A model generated the notes under the pieces. That model had not been told where the DNA came from. It did not search any database and saw only the letters and a list, made by a program, of their open reading frames with translations. Shown here in pieces: positions 52,759 to 61,591 of a stretch of DNA of 64,000 nt. The number at the start of each line of letters is the position of its first letter. Position 1 is the first letter of the stretch. Origin of the DNA: Streptomyces spectabilis (lineage in GTDB: Bacteria; Actinomycetota; Actinomycetes; Streptomycetales; Streptomycetaceae); NCBI RefSeq assembly GCF_008704795.1, contig NZ_CP023690.1, positions 806,001 to 870,000 of the forward strand, in the 5' to 3' direction. Both the position numbers and the translations under genes were made by a program.

Positions 52759-55518
52759 TCAGGCCGCCGGGCAGTCGAAGCGGTCGCCCCACTTCTTGGG
52801 GTTGAGGGTCTTCGTCATCGCGCCGCACACCGCTTTCGCGCGGCCGTCGCCGCTCAGCACGAAGACCAGCTTGTCGGGGGTGAACCGGCCGCCGCCCGCC
52901 GCGCCGGCCGCGTCGACGCGGCCGGTGGCGCCGTTGAACCCGCCCCCGCCCAGGCCCTGGTAGAGGACGGACTGCACCTGGCTGGGCCCGAGGCGGTCGT
53001 CGTTGCCGCCGAGGGCGGCGCGGGCCTCGTCCACCGCCTCGGAGAGATAGCGCAGGGCGTCCCAGGCGAGCACGGGGTGGCCGTCCGCGCGCATGTCCTC
53101 GCCCCACTGGTGCCGCTCGTTCTCGCGGTCGTACGCGCGCAGGAACTCCTGGGCCTCGATGGCCGAACGGCCCGCCGCCCGCTGGAGTTCGGGGGCGCTG
53201 CCGTGCGCGATGTAGTACAGCGCGAGGCCGGGGAAGCGGCGCTGCGGGTGCTGGCCCTGGAGCAGGGAGTTGGTGACGTCGTCGCCGCCGAGCACGGTCA
53301 GGCGGGGGCATTCGCCGCTGAGGCGGTTCATCTCGTCGAGGAAGGCAGTGAACTCGTTCGCGCGCGCCGTCCACACCACCGCCGTGCGCGGGGTCTTCAC
53401 GACGGCCTGGCACACGTGCCGGGCGAGGTCGGGGGCGCTGGTGGCGAGCGAGCCGCGCACGGCGCCCGGCACGCGCGCGCCGCCCGTGTCGTCCTGCGGG
53501 GTGTGCTCCCACACGGTCGTCGGCACCCGGCCCGCGGACTTCAGGAACTCCCTCGCCAGGTCGTTGCTGTAGACGTCGGTGGGGTCGGCGACCAGTTCGA
53601 TCCGCTGGGCCGTGCCCGGCCCGGCGGCGACCGTCCTGGCCTGCCGCATGAAGGCGGCCATGACCTGGGCGAGCCGGGCGTTGGTGGGCGCCATCTGGAA
53701 GTAGTACGGGCGGCCGGTGCGCAGCAGTTCCGCGGCGGTGCCGGAGGTGCCGACCATCGGGATGCCCGCCTTGTTGAGCACCTTGATGGCGTCCAGGGTG
53801 CCCGGCCTGCTCTGCCCGAAGCCGACGACACCCACGACGGACGTGTCGCGCCGGGCGAGCTGGGCGATCTGCTGGGCCACCTTCTCGGCGTCCTGGAAGC
53901 GGTCCCCCGCGTTGGCGGTCAGGACGCGCAGGGGTACGCGGTCGTGGCTGGACCGGGCGAGCTGGTTGATCCGGGCCTGGGCCAGGGCGAGGCCGCGCAG
54001 CTCGGGCAGGGTGCCGCCGCGCACCGGGTCCTGGGCGCCGCGGCCGCCGCTGAGCGGGCCGAGGTAGACGACCGTGCGCGGCCGCGCGCCGCCGTTCCCC
54101 GCGGCCTCCTTGTCGCGGGTCGCCGTGTCGACCTCGCTGTTCTGAGCCTCGATCATCTTCAGGGCGTCGCGCACGCCCTGGTCGTCCTTGCTCCGGCCGA
54201 AGCCCTTGGCGCCCTCGGCCACGCCCACGCAGGTGCCGTCGGTCCCCAGGAAGGTCTTCCCCGCGCAGTCGTCCCGGTCGTCGCGGTCCAGGGGCCGCCA
54301 GGCGAAGAGCCCGGCGAGGACGACGAGGACCAGGGCCACGCTTCCGGCCGTGCTCACCACCTCGACGCCCGGCGAGAAGCGGTGGGCGGGCGGCACGAGC
54401 CGGGGCTGGTGCCGCAGCCAGTACGCGGCCCGCTCGTCCGGCGGCTCGTCCTCCGCCGGAGCCGGCACGGTCATCCCGCTCGGCCGCCCCGTCCGCATCC
54501 CGCTCTCCAGGATGAGGTCGAGCTCGGCGCCCGCGTGGGCCAGGTCGGACGGCTCGATGTCCGGGACGCGTGCGGCGAGCGACCGGACACCGGCCGCCAC
54601 CACGAACACGGACGTGGTGCCGAGGTCCGCGGACGCCGTCCGCAGCTCCCGCACGAAGCGCTGGGTGCGCGAGTCCGCCGGGCCCAGCTCCTCGAAGAGC
54701 ACCACGAACCGTGTCGAGCGGCGCCGCCTCCAGGGGTTGAACCGGCGCGGTCGCGCGGCCGCGTCCAGGTCGGCGAGCAGCGCGTGCATCAGGACGCGGT
54801 CGACCTGCTCGGGGTCGGGCGCGTCCGGGTCGTCGTGGTCGCGCGGTACGAGGTCGAGTGCGGAGCGGAAGAAGTCCGTGGGCGGACTGCCGTGCTGCTG
54901 CCGGTACCACTGCGCGTACCAGCGGCGGTTGCGGCCGTGGCCCAGGATCCGGCGGGTGGCGCGCATCCCGAACAGCGCGCAGGGCAGTTGCTGGAAGAGG
55001 GGGCCCGAGAAGAAGTTCCACAGCAGCTCGATGAAGCCCGCGCCGCTGGTCTGGTCCCCGCCGCCGAGGCGCCACAGGGCCGCGGAGAGCGGTGACCACT
55101 GGCGGTGGTCGGCGTAGCAGTGGTCGCGCAGGGCGCGGTGGCGCCGCTCCACGGGCCCCTCGAAGCGCGGGGCGCTCAGGACGGCGTGCAGCAGCCGGTA
55201 GCCGGGCAGCTTCAGGCGTCCGGAGCCGCGCGGCATGGAGTCCGTCAGCTGCTGGGTGATCTGCTCGAACAGCTCCAGGTGCGGCGCGTCGTGGCCCTCG
55301 GGGGCCGGGGTGACGTAAGCGTGCGGTGCCAGCATCACGTTGTCCCCGCGCAGTCGTGCGCGCAGCCCTGCCACGATGCGGCGCCCCGCGAACCCGCCGC
55401 CGGACTCGGTGAGCAGGACGGCCGGAAGGCGGCTGCGCCCGCGCCTCGGCTGCACCACCAGCCTGTCGAACGCGCCGATGAAGCGGTCCATGCCTGCGTA
55501 CGGTGGAATGCGGTCCAT
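52759..55518 (-). CDS. Membrane-anchored fusion: cytosolic NTPase-like domain plus periplasmic Leu/Ile/Val-binding domain
   Basis: A 919-residue protein. Residues 1-385 are cytosolic, with LLTESGGGFAGRRIVAGL near 34-51 in the place of a degenerate P-loop (no Lys-Ser/Thr) and TRFVVLFEELG, Walker-B-like, near 290. One transmembrane helix follows (VALVLVVLAGLFA, about 395-410). The outer part (about 440-919) is a type 1 periplasmic-binding fold of branched-chain amino-acid type (TVVYLGPLSGG, VVGVVGFGQSRPGTLDAIKV, IPMVGTSGTAAELL, VYSNDLAREFL). No ABC permease or ATPase is near. It probably senses a ligand outside and signals inside. Confidence 0.78.
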   Translation of the reverse strand: MDRIPPYAGMDRFIGAFDRLVVQPRRGRSRLPAVLLTESGGGFAGRRIVAGLRARLRGDNVMLAPHAYVTPAPEGHDAPHLELFEQITQQLTDSMPRGSGRLKLPGYRLLHAVLSAPRFEGPVERRHRALRDHCYADHRQWSPLSAALWRLGGGDQTSGAGFIELLWNFFSGPLFQQLPCALFGMRATRRILGHGRNRRWYAQWYRQQHGSPPTDFFRSALDLVPRDHDDPDAPDPEQVDRVLMHALLADLDAAARPRRFNPWRRRRSTRFVVLFEELGPADSRTQRFVRELRTASADLGTTSVFVVAAGVRSLAARVPDIEPSDLAHAGAELDLILESGMRTGRPSGMTVPAPAEDEPPDERAAYWLRHQPRLVPPAHRFSPGVEVVSTAGSVALVLVVLAGLFAWRPLDRDDRDDCAGKTFLGTDGTCVGVAEGAKGFGRSKDDQGVRDALKMIEAQNSEVDTATRDKEAAGNGGARPRTVVYLGPLSGGRGAQDPVRGGTLPELRGLALAQARINQLARSSHDRVPLRVLTANAGDRFQDAEKVAQQIAQLARRDTSVVGVVGFGQSRPGTLDAIKVLNKAGIPMVGTSGTAAELLRTGRPYYFQMAPTNARLAQVMAAFMRQARTVAAGPGTAQRIELVADPTDVYSNDLAREFLKSAGRVPTTVWEHTPQDDTGGARVPGAVRGSLATSAPDLARHVCQAVVKTPRTAVVWTARANEFTAFLDEMNRLSGECPRLTVLGGDDVTNSLLQGQHPQRRFPGLALYYIAHGSAPELQRAAGRSAIEAQEFLRAYDRENERHQWGEDMRADGHPVLAWDALRYLSEAVDEARAALGGNDDRLGPSQVQSVLYQGLGGGGFNGATGRVDAAGAAGGGRFTPDKLVFVLSGDGRAKAVCGAMTKTLNPKKWGDRFDCPAA

Positions 55519-55738
55519 CGGTCCCCCATGACGCGCCGTCTACTGCTGCGGCCCCCGTGTAGCCAGCACGTGTCAATTGTAGGGGAACTGGCGTGTTTTC
55601 AGGGGTGGTTGGGGACTCACGAAGCCGTGTCGGCGGGCGGGGGCACGTAGGCGGCGGGGGCCGCGTCGGCCGGGGATCAGCCGTCCGCGAGCGACCCCTC
55701 CTTCACCTTCAGGTCGGCCTCCTTCGGATCGGCGACGG
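55519..55738. other. Intergenic region
   Basis: About 220 bases between two minus-strand genes, containing the promoter of the membrane-anchored gene. One minus-strand frame ends with VADPKEADLKVKEGSLADG at 55677; it overlaps the YceI gene end in another frame and could be a decayed continuation. No clear structure otherwise. Confidence 0.3.
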
Positions 55739-56284
55739 TCAGGACGTGCGTACTGCCGTCACGTCGAACTCCAGCGTCACCTTCGGGCCGACCATGAGGG
55801 CGGTCATGCTGTTCCAGTTCACGCCCCAGTCGCGGCGGTTGATCGTGGCACTGCCCGTGAAGCCGACCCGGAAGTCGCCCTCGGGGGCGGGCGCGGCGGT
55901 GGTCAGCTCGACGTCCAGGGTGACGGGTGCGGTCACGCCCCGGATGGTCAGATCGCCCGCGACCTTGTAGCGGGCGCCGTCGACGTGGCGCACATGGGCC
56001 GAGGTGAAGGTGATGGCCGGGTGGTTGTCCACGTCGAGGAACTTCCCGCACAGCAGGTCGTCGCGCTGCTGGTTGCGGGTCTGGATGCTCCTGGCGTGGA
56101 TCGTGAGCTGGGCGCTGGACCGCGACGGATCGCCGCCGTCCAGTCGGGCGCCGCCCCCGAACTCGGCGAACTGCCCGCGCACCCGCGTGGACATCGTGTG
56201 CCGGGCGACGAACCCGATCCGGGTGTGCGCGGGGTCGATGACGTACTCACCGGTCAGCTCGCTGAGTTCGGTGCTGATGGACAT
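55739..56284 (-). CDS. YceI family lipid-binding protein
   Basis: A 181-residue lipocalin-like protein. It begins LTGEYVIDPAHTRIGFVARH (about 9-28), has FAEFGGGARLDGGDPSRSSA, then NQQRDDLLCGKFLDVDNHPA and ends WNSMTALMVGPKVTLEFDVT, all YceI landmarks. YceI proteins bind isoprenoid quinones or amides. It has no signal peptide, as is usual in actinobacteria. ATG at 56284 follows AGGAG. Confidence 0.92.
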   Translation of the reverse strand: MSISTELSELTGEYVIDPAHTRIGFVARHTMSTRVRGQFAEFGGGARLDGGDPSRSSAQLTIHARSIQTRNQQRDDLLCGKFLDVDNHPAITFTSAHVRHVDGARYKVAGDLTIRGVTAPVTLDVELTTAAPAPEGDFRVGFTGSATINRRDWGVNWNSMTALMVGPKVTLEFDVTAVRTS

Positions 56285-56424
56285 GGCGGGACTCCTGGAG
56301 AGGCGCAGGGGCATGGAGGGTGCGGGCCCGCTGTCGGCGGGGGCGTGCCGCTCCCAGGAGTACGACGAGACAGCCCGGCGGAACGTGAGGTCGCGGGCTC
56401 GCGCTCCGCTGGGCCGCATGGCCC

Positions 56425-57087
56425 CTACGGGCGGCTGCCTCGGGCACTGAGCCTGCGGATCGGCCCGATCAGCCCCCGGTACACCGGCCGCACCACCCGG
56501 CCGGGAAGGTAGCGGTGCCGTTCCTCCTGCCAGACCCTTCCGCGGCTGTGGGCGGCGATGGGATTCCACCGGTCGGGGTCCGGCGGCGCGGAGGTGTGGA
56601 ACGTGATGCGGCAGAGGTGCTTGGTGCTGACGAAGCCGTACTGGCTGGGGCTGACCAGGCGCACCGGCGCGCCGTGGTCGCCGTCCAGCGGCCGCCCGTC
56701 GAGCCGATCGGCGATGAGCACGTCCTCGGCCAGGGCGTCCTGGAGCAAGGCGACCGACCGGTAGCCGTCGAAGCCTTCGAACACGACGTGGGTGATCGCG
56801 GCGCCCGCCGGGACCAGCGGTTCGACCCGGGTGCGGTAGAAGGCGTCGAACGCGACTCCCTCCCACACCAGACCGGTCGCCGACCATCCGGCGACGCAGT
56901 GGAAGTCGGCTCCGAGCTCCTGGCGCGGCAGCTCCGCGAGGTCCTTCGCGGTGAGGGTCACGGCCTCGCTCAGGGCTCCCCCGATCTCGATCACCGGGTC
57001 CGCCGGGACGGGAGGCGGCGGCCGGTGAAGGTGCGAACCGAAGCGCGGGAATCCGTCGACGGCACGTTGGCCTGGGGGAAGCGTCAT
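56425..57087 (-). CDS. Molybdopterin-dependent oxidoreductase (sulfite oxidase-like)
   Basis: A 220-residue protein of the sulfite-oxidase molybdopterin fold. The Mo-ligand Cys is in DFHCVAGWSATGLVWEGVAF (about 60-79), followed by GYRSVALLQDALAEDVLIAD and HGAPVRLVSPSQYGFVSTKH. No Mo-dimerisation, haem or signal segments are present, so it is of the YedY-like minimal type, possibly cytosolic. ATG at 57087 follows GAGGAGG. It lies between the small Cys-containing protein and YceI on the same strand. Confidence 0.88.
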   Translation of the reverse strand: MTLPPGQRAVDGFPRFGSHLHRPPPPVPADPVIEIGGALSEAVTLTAKDLAELPRQELGADFHCVAGWSATGLVWEGVAFDAFYRTRVEPLVPAGAAITHVVFEGFDGYRSVALLQDALAEDVLIADRLDGRPLDGDHGAPVRLVSPSQYGFVSTKHLCRITFHTSAPPDPDRWNPIAAHSRGRVWQEERHRYLPGRVVRPVYRGLIGPIRRLSARGSRP

Positions 57088-57218
57088 GTCGGTCCTCCTC
57101 TGAGCGCGGATCACACGGTGTCGCTTGAGAGGCGCGGCCATCACGGCTACGCGTACGGGTCGCGCGCCACAGTCTTCCCGTCGCGGTCCTGTGCGTCGAT
57201 GGCCCGGCGGCGCCCGAC

Positions 57219-57413
57219 TCAGAGGCCCAGGTCGGCGGCGAGGCAGTTGAAGGTCTTCCAGGAGCCTTCGGGGTGGTAGGTGTGGCGTGCGGGGTCGTCC
57301 GGTGTCGCCGCCTCTTCCTCGACCATGTCCTCGAAGCGGATGCGCTCGGGCAGTTTCCCGAAGCGCTCCTGCCGTGCGGCGGCGGCACTGTCGGTGGCGT
57401 TCTGGCCTTCCAT
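57219..57413 (-). CDS. Small conserved-looking acidic protein (64 residues)
   Basis: ATG at 57413 follows GGAG, and 64 codons encode a soluble protein with RQERFGKLPERIRFEDMVEE in the middle and GSWKTFNCLAADLGL at the end. No family recognised. It has a single Cys near the C-terminus. It precedes the molybdopterin oxidoreductase gene by 131 bases on the same strand and may be expressed with it. Confidence 0.65.
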   Translation of the reverse strand: MEGQNATDSAAAARQERFGKLPERIRFEDMVEEEAATPDDPARHTYHPEGSWKTFNCLAADLGL

Positions 57414-57607
57414 GGTCGAACTCCGTTCGGTCACGTGCACCAGCGGGTGTGCCGACTCTCCCACGGAGGCGCGTCACCGGTCAAGGGAGTGACTCCGTCG
57501 AAGACCCCTCCCTGACCTGCGGTTCGACCCGGGCCATAAAGTGGCTGGTCGGCCGCGGCCAGCGGGCCGCGGGCGGTTGTCGCCGATTTCTCAGCAGGGA
57601 GTTCTTC

Positions 57608-58210
57608 TTGTCCATACGTGCAGGCGTGCCGTCGTACGCCACCTCCGTCAGGCCCTCCCTCGTGGTGGCCGCTCTCGCCGTCGCGGCGTCCCTGGTGGTC
57701 GGGGCCCCGGCCCACGCGGCGGACGGCGGCGGGGCGCGGGGCGCCGCTCCGGCCGCGTCCACGGTGTCCGCTCCCGCGCGGACCGTGATCACAGAGGGGC
57801 AGGTGAAGGAGGCCGGGCCCGGCGGCACGCTCCTGTATCCGAGCGTCACCAGCTGTCTGACCCTCACGGTCCAGCTGCGCTCGGGCGGTGCGGTGGGCGC
57901 GCACGCGAGCCTCTTCCAGGTGCCGGGCGAGCTGCGCTCGGACCGGATCCTGGACCGGATCAAGAGCGTGACCGGCGGCCGCGCGGTGGCGTCGGTGGCC
58001 GTCCGGGGCGCGGTCGGCGCCTGGCACCCGAGCTACTTCACGAAGGCCATCGAGAGCTACGGCGAGGGCGAGGAAGTGCCCGTGCCCACGGGGCAGGACG
58101 CCGCCGGGATCGCGGGCGTCGTGGCGCGGGGGCTCGGCGTGCCGACCGGCCTGGTGACGGTCACGGACGTGCCCGACGGCGATCAGACCGTCGAAGTCCC
58201 CCGGAGCTGA
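57608..58210 (+). CDS. Secreted protein of unknown function
   Basis: A 200-residue protein from TTG at 57608 (AGGGAG 6 bases upstream). The signal peptide, about residues 15-38, ends APAHAADGG. The mature part is Ala/Val/Gly-rich with single Cys in SVTSCLTLTVQL and a C-terminal DVPDGDQTVEVPRS. A helix-rich region with YFTKAIESYGEG precedes it. No family recognised. It is divergent from the small acidic protein. Confidence 0.7.
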   Translation: MSIRAGVPSYATSVRPSLVVAALAVAASLVVGAPAHAADGGGARGAAPAASTVSAPARTVITEGQVKEAGPGGTLLYPSVTSCLTLTVQLRSGGAVGAHASLFQVPGELRSDRILDRIKSVTGGRAVASVAVRGAVGAWHPSYFTKAIESYGEGEEVPVPTGQDAAGIAGVVARGLGVPTGLVTVTDVPDGDQTVEVPRS

Positions 58211-58226
58211 GGACCCTGAGCGGCCG

Positions 58227-58910
58227 TCAGTCGGCCGCCACCGCCTGACGGTCGCTCAGAGCGCGGGCCTTCGCGTTCTCGATGTGCTGGCGCATCCGCT
58301 TCGCCGCGCCCTCCGCGTCCCCCGACGCCATCGCCTCGTAGACGGCCAGGTGCTCGCGCGCCGGTGACTCGGCCTCGGACGAGCCCAGTTCCGTGAAGAG
58401 ACGGAAGCGCTGGACGTGGCCGCCCAGGGAGCGGTAGGCGCTCTCCAGGAACGGGTTGTCGCACTGGGCCGCGATGCGCAGGTGGAAGCGTTCGTCGGCG
58501 GCCCAGTAGGAGCGGACCGAGGCCGAACGGGGCGCGGCCGCACAGCGCTTGAGCTCCTCGATGCTCTCCTTGAGCTCCGCCAGGAACTCCGGCGTGGTGC
58601 GGCGCGCGGCCTCGTGCACCATCGCCGGTTCCAGGACGAGCCGCGCGTCCATCAGCTTGATCAGCTCGCGCTCGGTGAAGAGCGGGGCGACGCGGTAGCC
58701 CTTGAGCGCCTCGCGCCGTACGAGGCCCGTGTGTTCCAGGCGGGCGAGGGCCTCGCGCAGCGGCGTCTGACTGACGTCCAGGTCGCGGGAGAGCGCCCCG
58801 ATGTTGAGGGGCTGGCCCGGCGACCACAGGCCGTCCATGAACTGCCCCAGCAGCACCTCGTACATCTTGTCGGCCAGGGGTTGCCGTGCCGACGGGCGCG
58901 TCGTAGCCAT
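58227..58910 (-). CDS. GntR family regulator with FCD domain
   Basis: A 227-residue repressor. The winged helix-turn-helix (about 10-75) has LNIGALSRDLDVSQTPLREA and the wing VRREALKGYRV; the FCD domain (about 90-215) has the metal/ligand-binding pattern DERFHLRIAAQCDNPFLESA and HLAVYEAMASGD. It is divergent from the acid-sugar operon and faces the palindrome in the intergenic region; it likely represses the operon until a catabolite binds. Confidence 0.93.
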   Translation of the reverse strand: MATTRPSARQPLADKMYEVLLGQFMDGLWSPGQPLNIGALSRDLDVSQTPLREALARLEHTGLVRREALKGYRVAPLFTERELIKLMDARLVLEPAMVHEAARRTTPEFLAELKESIEELKRCAAAPRSASVRSYWAADERFHLRIAAQCDNPFLESAYRSLGGHVQRFRLFTELGSSEAESPAREHLAVYEAMASGDAEGAAKRMRQHIENAKARALSDRQAVAAD

Positions 58911-58972
58911 CGTGCCTCCTTCGGTGCCCGACCTTAGCGCAGCCCCTCACCCCTCTTGATCACGGCCGAATC

Positions 58973-59004
58973 CTATACTATTTTGCTTCGCGCTATAGTA
59001 TAGC
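58973..59004. promoter_or_regulatory. Palindromic operator upstream of the acid-sugar operon
   Basis: GCTATAGTATAGC (58992-59004) is a palindrome with one central base, and CTATACTAT (58973-58981) repeats its inverted sequence against ATAGTATAG (58995-59003). This A/T-rich site lies 22 bases before the dehydrogenase start and is the likely GntR/FCD operator. Confidence 0.7.
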
Positions 59005-59025
59005 CAGCGATCGTGGAGGATCCCG

Positions 59026-60030
59026 ATGCCTGACGACGGCTCGTACGTGCTCGTGACCACGGCGTATCTCGAACCCGGCGGCGAGGTCGACCAGTTGCTG
59101 CGGACGGCGGGACTCCGCACCCGCTTCGCGCGGCCCGACGACCGGCGCGCGACGGGCCTCTCCTTGCGGGCGGCCGTGGCCGACGCGGGCGCGGTGGGCA
59201 TCGTGGCGGGGACCGACCCCTTCACCGCGGAGGTGATCGAGGCCTCCCCCGGCCTCCGGGTCATCGGCCGCTGCGGCGCCGGATACGACAACGTGGACGT
59301 GGCCGCGGCCACCCGGCGCGGCATCGCCGTGACCCACACCCCCGGCGTGAACCGCCGGTCCGTCGCGGAGTACGTGCTCGGCCTCCTGGTGAGCTGCGCG
59401 CGGGGCATTCCGCGCAGCGTCGCCGACGTACGGACGGGCGGCTGGTCGCAGCCCAGCGGGCGGGAGCTGGCGGGCGCCACGCTCGGCGTCGTCGGGCTCG
59501 GCTCGATCGGCCGGACCGTCGCGCGGCTCGGCCGGGCCCTCGGGATGCGGGTGGTGGGCCACGACCCGTGCCCGGACGCCGGGTTCCTCGCCGAGACCGG
59601 GGTCGAAAGCCTGCCGCTGGAAGCCGTCCTCGCCACGGCGGACTTCGTCACGCTGCACCTCGCCCTCGACGCCTCGACCCGCCATCTGATCGACGGCGCG
59701 GCACTGCGCCGGATGCGGCCGGGCGCGTACCTCATCAACACCGCGCGCGGCGGCGTCGTCGACGAGGAGGCCCTCGCCGACGCGATCGCCGCGGGACATC
59801 TCGCGGGCGCGGCCCTGGATGTGACGGAGCGTGAGCCGCTGCCGTCGGACTCCCGGCTGCGGTCGTTCGACAACGTCCTGGTCACCGGGCACATCGCGGG
59901 CGCGACCGTGCAGGCACGGGCGCGCTCCGGCCGTTCGGCGGCCGAGCAGGTGGTGGCGGTGCTTTCCGGGCGGGCGCCCGAGCACGTCGTCAATCCGGGC
60001 TGGGCCGCGGTGCGGGCGGGGGCACGGTGA
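59026..60030 (+). CDS. D-2-hydroxyacid dehydrogenase (PGDH-like), first gene of acid-sugar operon
   Basis: A 334-residue NAD(P)-dependent dehydrogenase of the D-isomer-specific family. The Rossmann loop GVVGLGSIGRTVARLGRALG is near 156-175; the catalytic Arg is in TARGG, Glu in EREPLP and His in VTGHIAGA. In this operon it probably oxidises a four-carbon hydroxyacid, as LtnD does in the tetronate pathway, or hydroxypyruvate-like metabolites, although LtnD itself is of another fold. ATG at 59026 follows TGGAGGA. Its end overlaps the next start. Confidence 0.88.
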   Translation: MPDDGSYVLVTTAYLEPGGEVDQLLRTAGLRTRFARPDDRRATGLSLRAAVADAGAVGIVAGTDPFTAEVIEASPGLRVIGRCGAGYDNVDVAAATRRGIAVTHTPGVNRRSVAEYVLGLLVSCARGIPRSVADVRTGGWSQPSGRELAGATLGVVGLGSIGRTVARLGRALGMRVVGHDPCPDAGFLAETGVESLPLEAVLATADFVTLHLALDASTRHLIDGAALRRMRPGAYLINTARGGVVDEEALADAIAAGHLAGAALDVTEREPLPSDSRLRSFDNVLVTGHIAGATVQARARSGRSAAEQVVAVLSGRAPEHVVNPGWAAVRAGAR

Positions 60031-60920
60031 TGGCCGCCGGGGCGCGGGCGGCGGGCCCATCGCCGACCGGGTCGCCACGGCACGCTCCGGGACCGCTGCG
60101 GCTCGGCGCCGGGCCGAAGGCGCCGCTCCTGGCGGCCAATCTCAAGTGGCTCTTCACCGAGCTGCCCTTCGAGCGGCGCTTCGAGGCGGCGGCCGCCGCG
60201 GGCTTCGCCGGGGTCGAGTACGCCGCGCCCTATCCGTATCCGCCGACGCGGCTGCGCGCGCTGCTCGGGGACGCGGGCCTTCGCCAAGTGCTCATCAACT
60301 CCCCGGCGGGAGAGCCCGGTTCGCCGGAGCGGTCGGGGGTGGCCTGCCATCCGGGGCGCGCGACGGACTTCCGCGCGGGGATCGAGCGCGGCCTGGAGTA
60401 CGCCACCGAGTTGGGCGCCGGGCTCCTGCACGTGCTGGCCGGGATCGTGCCGCAGGACGTGAGCGGGGAGCGGGCGTTCGCCACGTACGTCACGAACATC
60501 GCCTGGGCGGCCGAGCGCGCGCACGGCACCGGGGTGCGGCTCGTGATCGAGGCGCAGAACGGCCGTGACGCGCCCGGCTACTTCCTGGGCGCCCAGGCCC
60601 GGGCGGCGGCCGTCGCGGAGGCGGTGGGGCGCGACCGGGTGGGCCTGCTGCTCGACCTGTACCACGCGCAGGTCGCCGAGGGGGATCTGATCCGCACGCT
60701 GCGCACGCATCTGCCGTACGCCGCGCACCTCCAGATCGCCGACCCGCCCGACCGCACCGAGCCGGGCACCGGCGAGATCCGGTGGCCGCGCGTCGCCGCC
60801 GCCCTGCGCGAAGCCGGTTACGAGGGCTGGATCGGGTGCGAGTACGCGCCGGTGGAGGGCACCGTGCCGGGGCTCGGCTGGGTGGCGGAGGTCGCGGAGT
60901 CGGCGGAGGTGACGCCATGA
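60027..60920 (+). CDS. otnI: 2-oxo-tetronate (hydroxypyruvate) isomerase-like TIM barrel
   Basis: A 297-residue sugar-phosphate-isomerase/AP-endonuclease-fold protein. AANLKWLFTELPFERRFEAA (about 36-55), RLVIEAQNGRDAPGYFL (about 170-186) and LLLDLYHAQVAEGDLI (about 211-226) with QIADPPDRTEPGTGEI match the Hyi/OtnI family, with metal-binding Glu, Asp/His and Gln/Glu. It converts 2-oxo- to 3-oxo-tetronate. GTG at 60027 or ATG at 60030 overlaps the previous stop, so coupling is likely. An N-terminal extension of about 30 residues is specific. Symbol given by analogy. Confidence 0.82.
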   Translation: MMAAGARAAGPSPTGSPRHAPGPLRLGAGPKAPLLAANLKWLFTELPFERRFEAAAAAGFAGVEYAAPYPYPPTRLRALLGDAGLRQVLINSPAGEPGSPERSGVACHPGRATDFRAGIERGLEYATELGAGLLHVLAGIVPQDVSGERAFATYVTNIAWAAERAHGTGVRLVIEAQNGRDAPGYFLGAQARAAAVAEAVGRDRVGLLLDLYHAQVAEGDLIRTLRTHLPYAAHLQIADPPDRTEPGTGEIRWPRVAAALREAGYEGWIGCEYAPVEGTVPGLGWVAEVAESAEVTP

Positions 60921-61591
60921 GCGGGAGAGACCTCGGCGGGTCCGGTGGCCCCGGTGTCCGCATCGCGCTGATCAGTGCCGCCCCGGCCGCCATCGCGCCC
61001 GCCGCCGCCGGGCTCGCCGCCGCGTTCCCGGCGGCACGGCCGTGGAACCTGCTCGACGACGCGCTGCTCTCCGACGCCGACGCGGCCGGCGGGCTCACCC
61101 CGGCGCTCGCCGACCGGATGCGACGCCTCATCGCGTACGCCGTCGAAGGCGGCGCCCAGGGCGTGTTGCTGACCTGCTCGCTGTACGGGCCGGTCGCCGC
61201 CGACGCCGCCGCGGGGGTTCCGGTGCTCGCCGCCGATGCCGCCGCCTTCGCGTCGGCCCTGGGCGGCGGCCATCGCGAGGTGCTCGTCCTCGCCACGTTC
61301 GCGGCGGCCCTCGACGACACCGTGGCCCGCTTGCGCACGGCCGCGCGCGCCGCCCGCTCCCCCACGCGGATCGTCGGCCAGGTCATCGCGCCCGGAGCCG
61401 TCCCCGACCCCGGTGCCGCGGACGCCGTGCTGCTGGCCCAGTACTCCCTGGCGCCGCACGCCGACGCCCTGGCCGAGGCCCTCGGACTGCCGGTCCACGC
61501 GGGGCCGCACGCGGCGGCCCGCGCGCTGCGCGCCGCCGTGCGGAACGCCACCGGCGGCCTCACGGAAGGAGGCATTCCGTGCTCGGAGTGA
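60917..61591 (+). CDS. Aspartate/glutamate racemase-like protein
   Basis: A 224-residue cytosolic protein. It has RIALISAAPAAIAPAAAGLA (about 13-32), LLTCSLYGPVA (about 75-85) and VLVLATFAAALDDTV (about 115-129), the layout of Asp/Glu/hydantoin-racemase proteins. One Cys is at LLTCS (the usual first catalytic Cys), but the second Cys region reads QVIAPGAV without Cys, so racemase activity may be lost. Its ATG overlaps the isomerase stop (ATGA), and its end overlaps the kinase start. Role in the acid-sugar pathway is unknown. Confidence 0.78.
   Translation: MSGRDLGGSGGPGVRIALISAAPAAIAPAAAGLAAAFPAARPWNLLDDALLSDADAAGGLTPALADRMRRLIAYAVEGGAQGVLLTCSLYGPVAADAAAGVPVLAADAAAFASALGGGHREVLVLATFAAALDDTVARLRTAARAARSPTRIVGQVIAPGAVPDPGAADAVLLAQYSLAPHADALAEALGLPVHAGPHAAARALRAAVRNATGGLTEGGIPCSE

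Noticed and set aside
52604..55576. 990-residue minus-strand frame overlapping the 919-residue protein
   Set aside because: Arg/Pro-rich shadow in another frame; the 919-residue frame has conserved binding-protein motifs.
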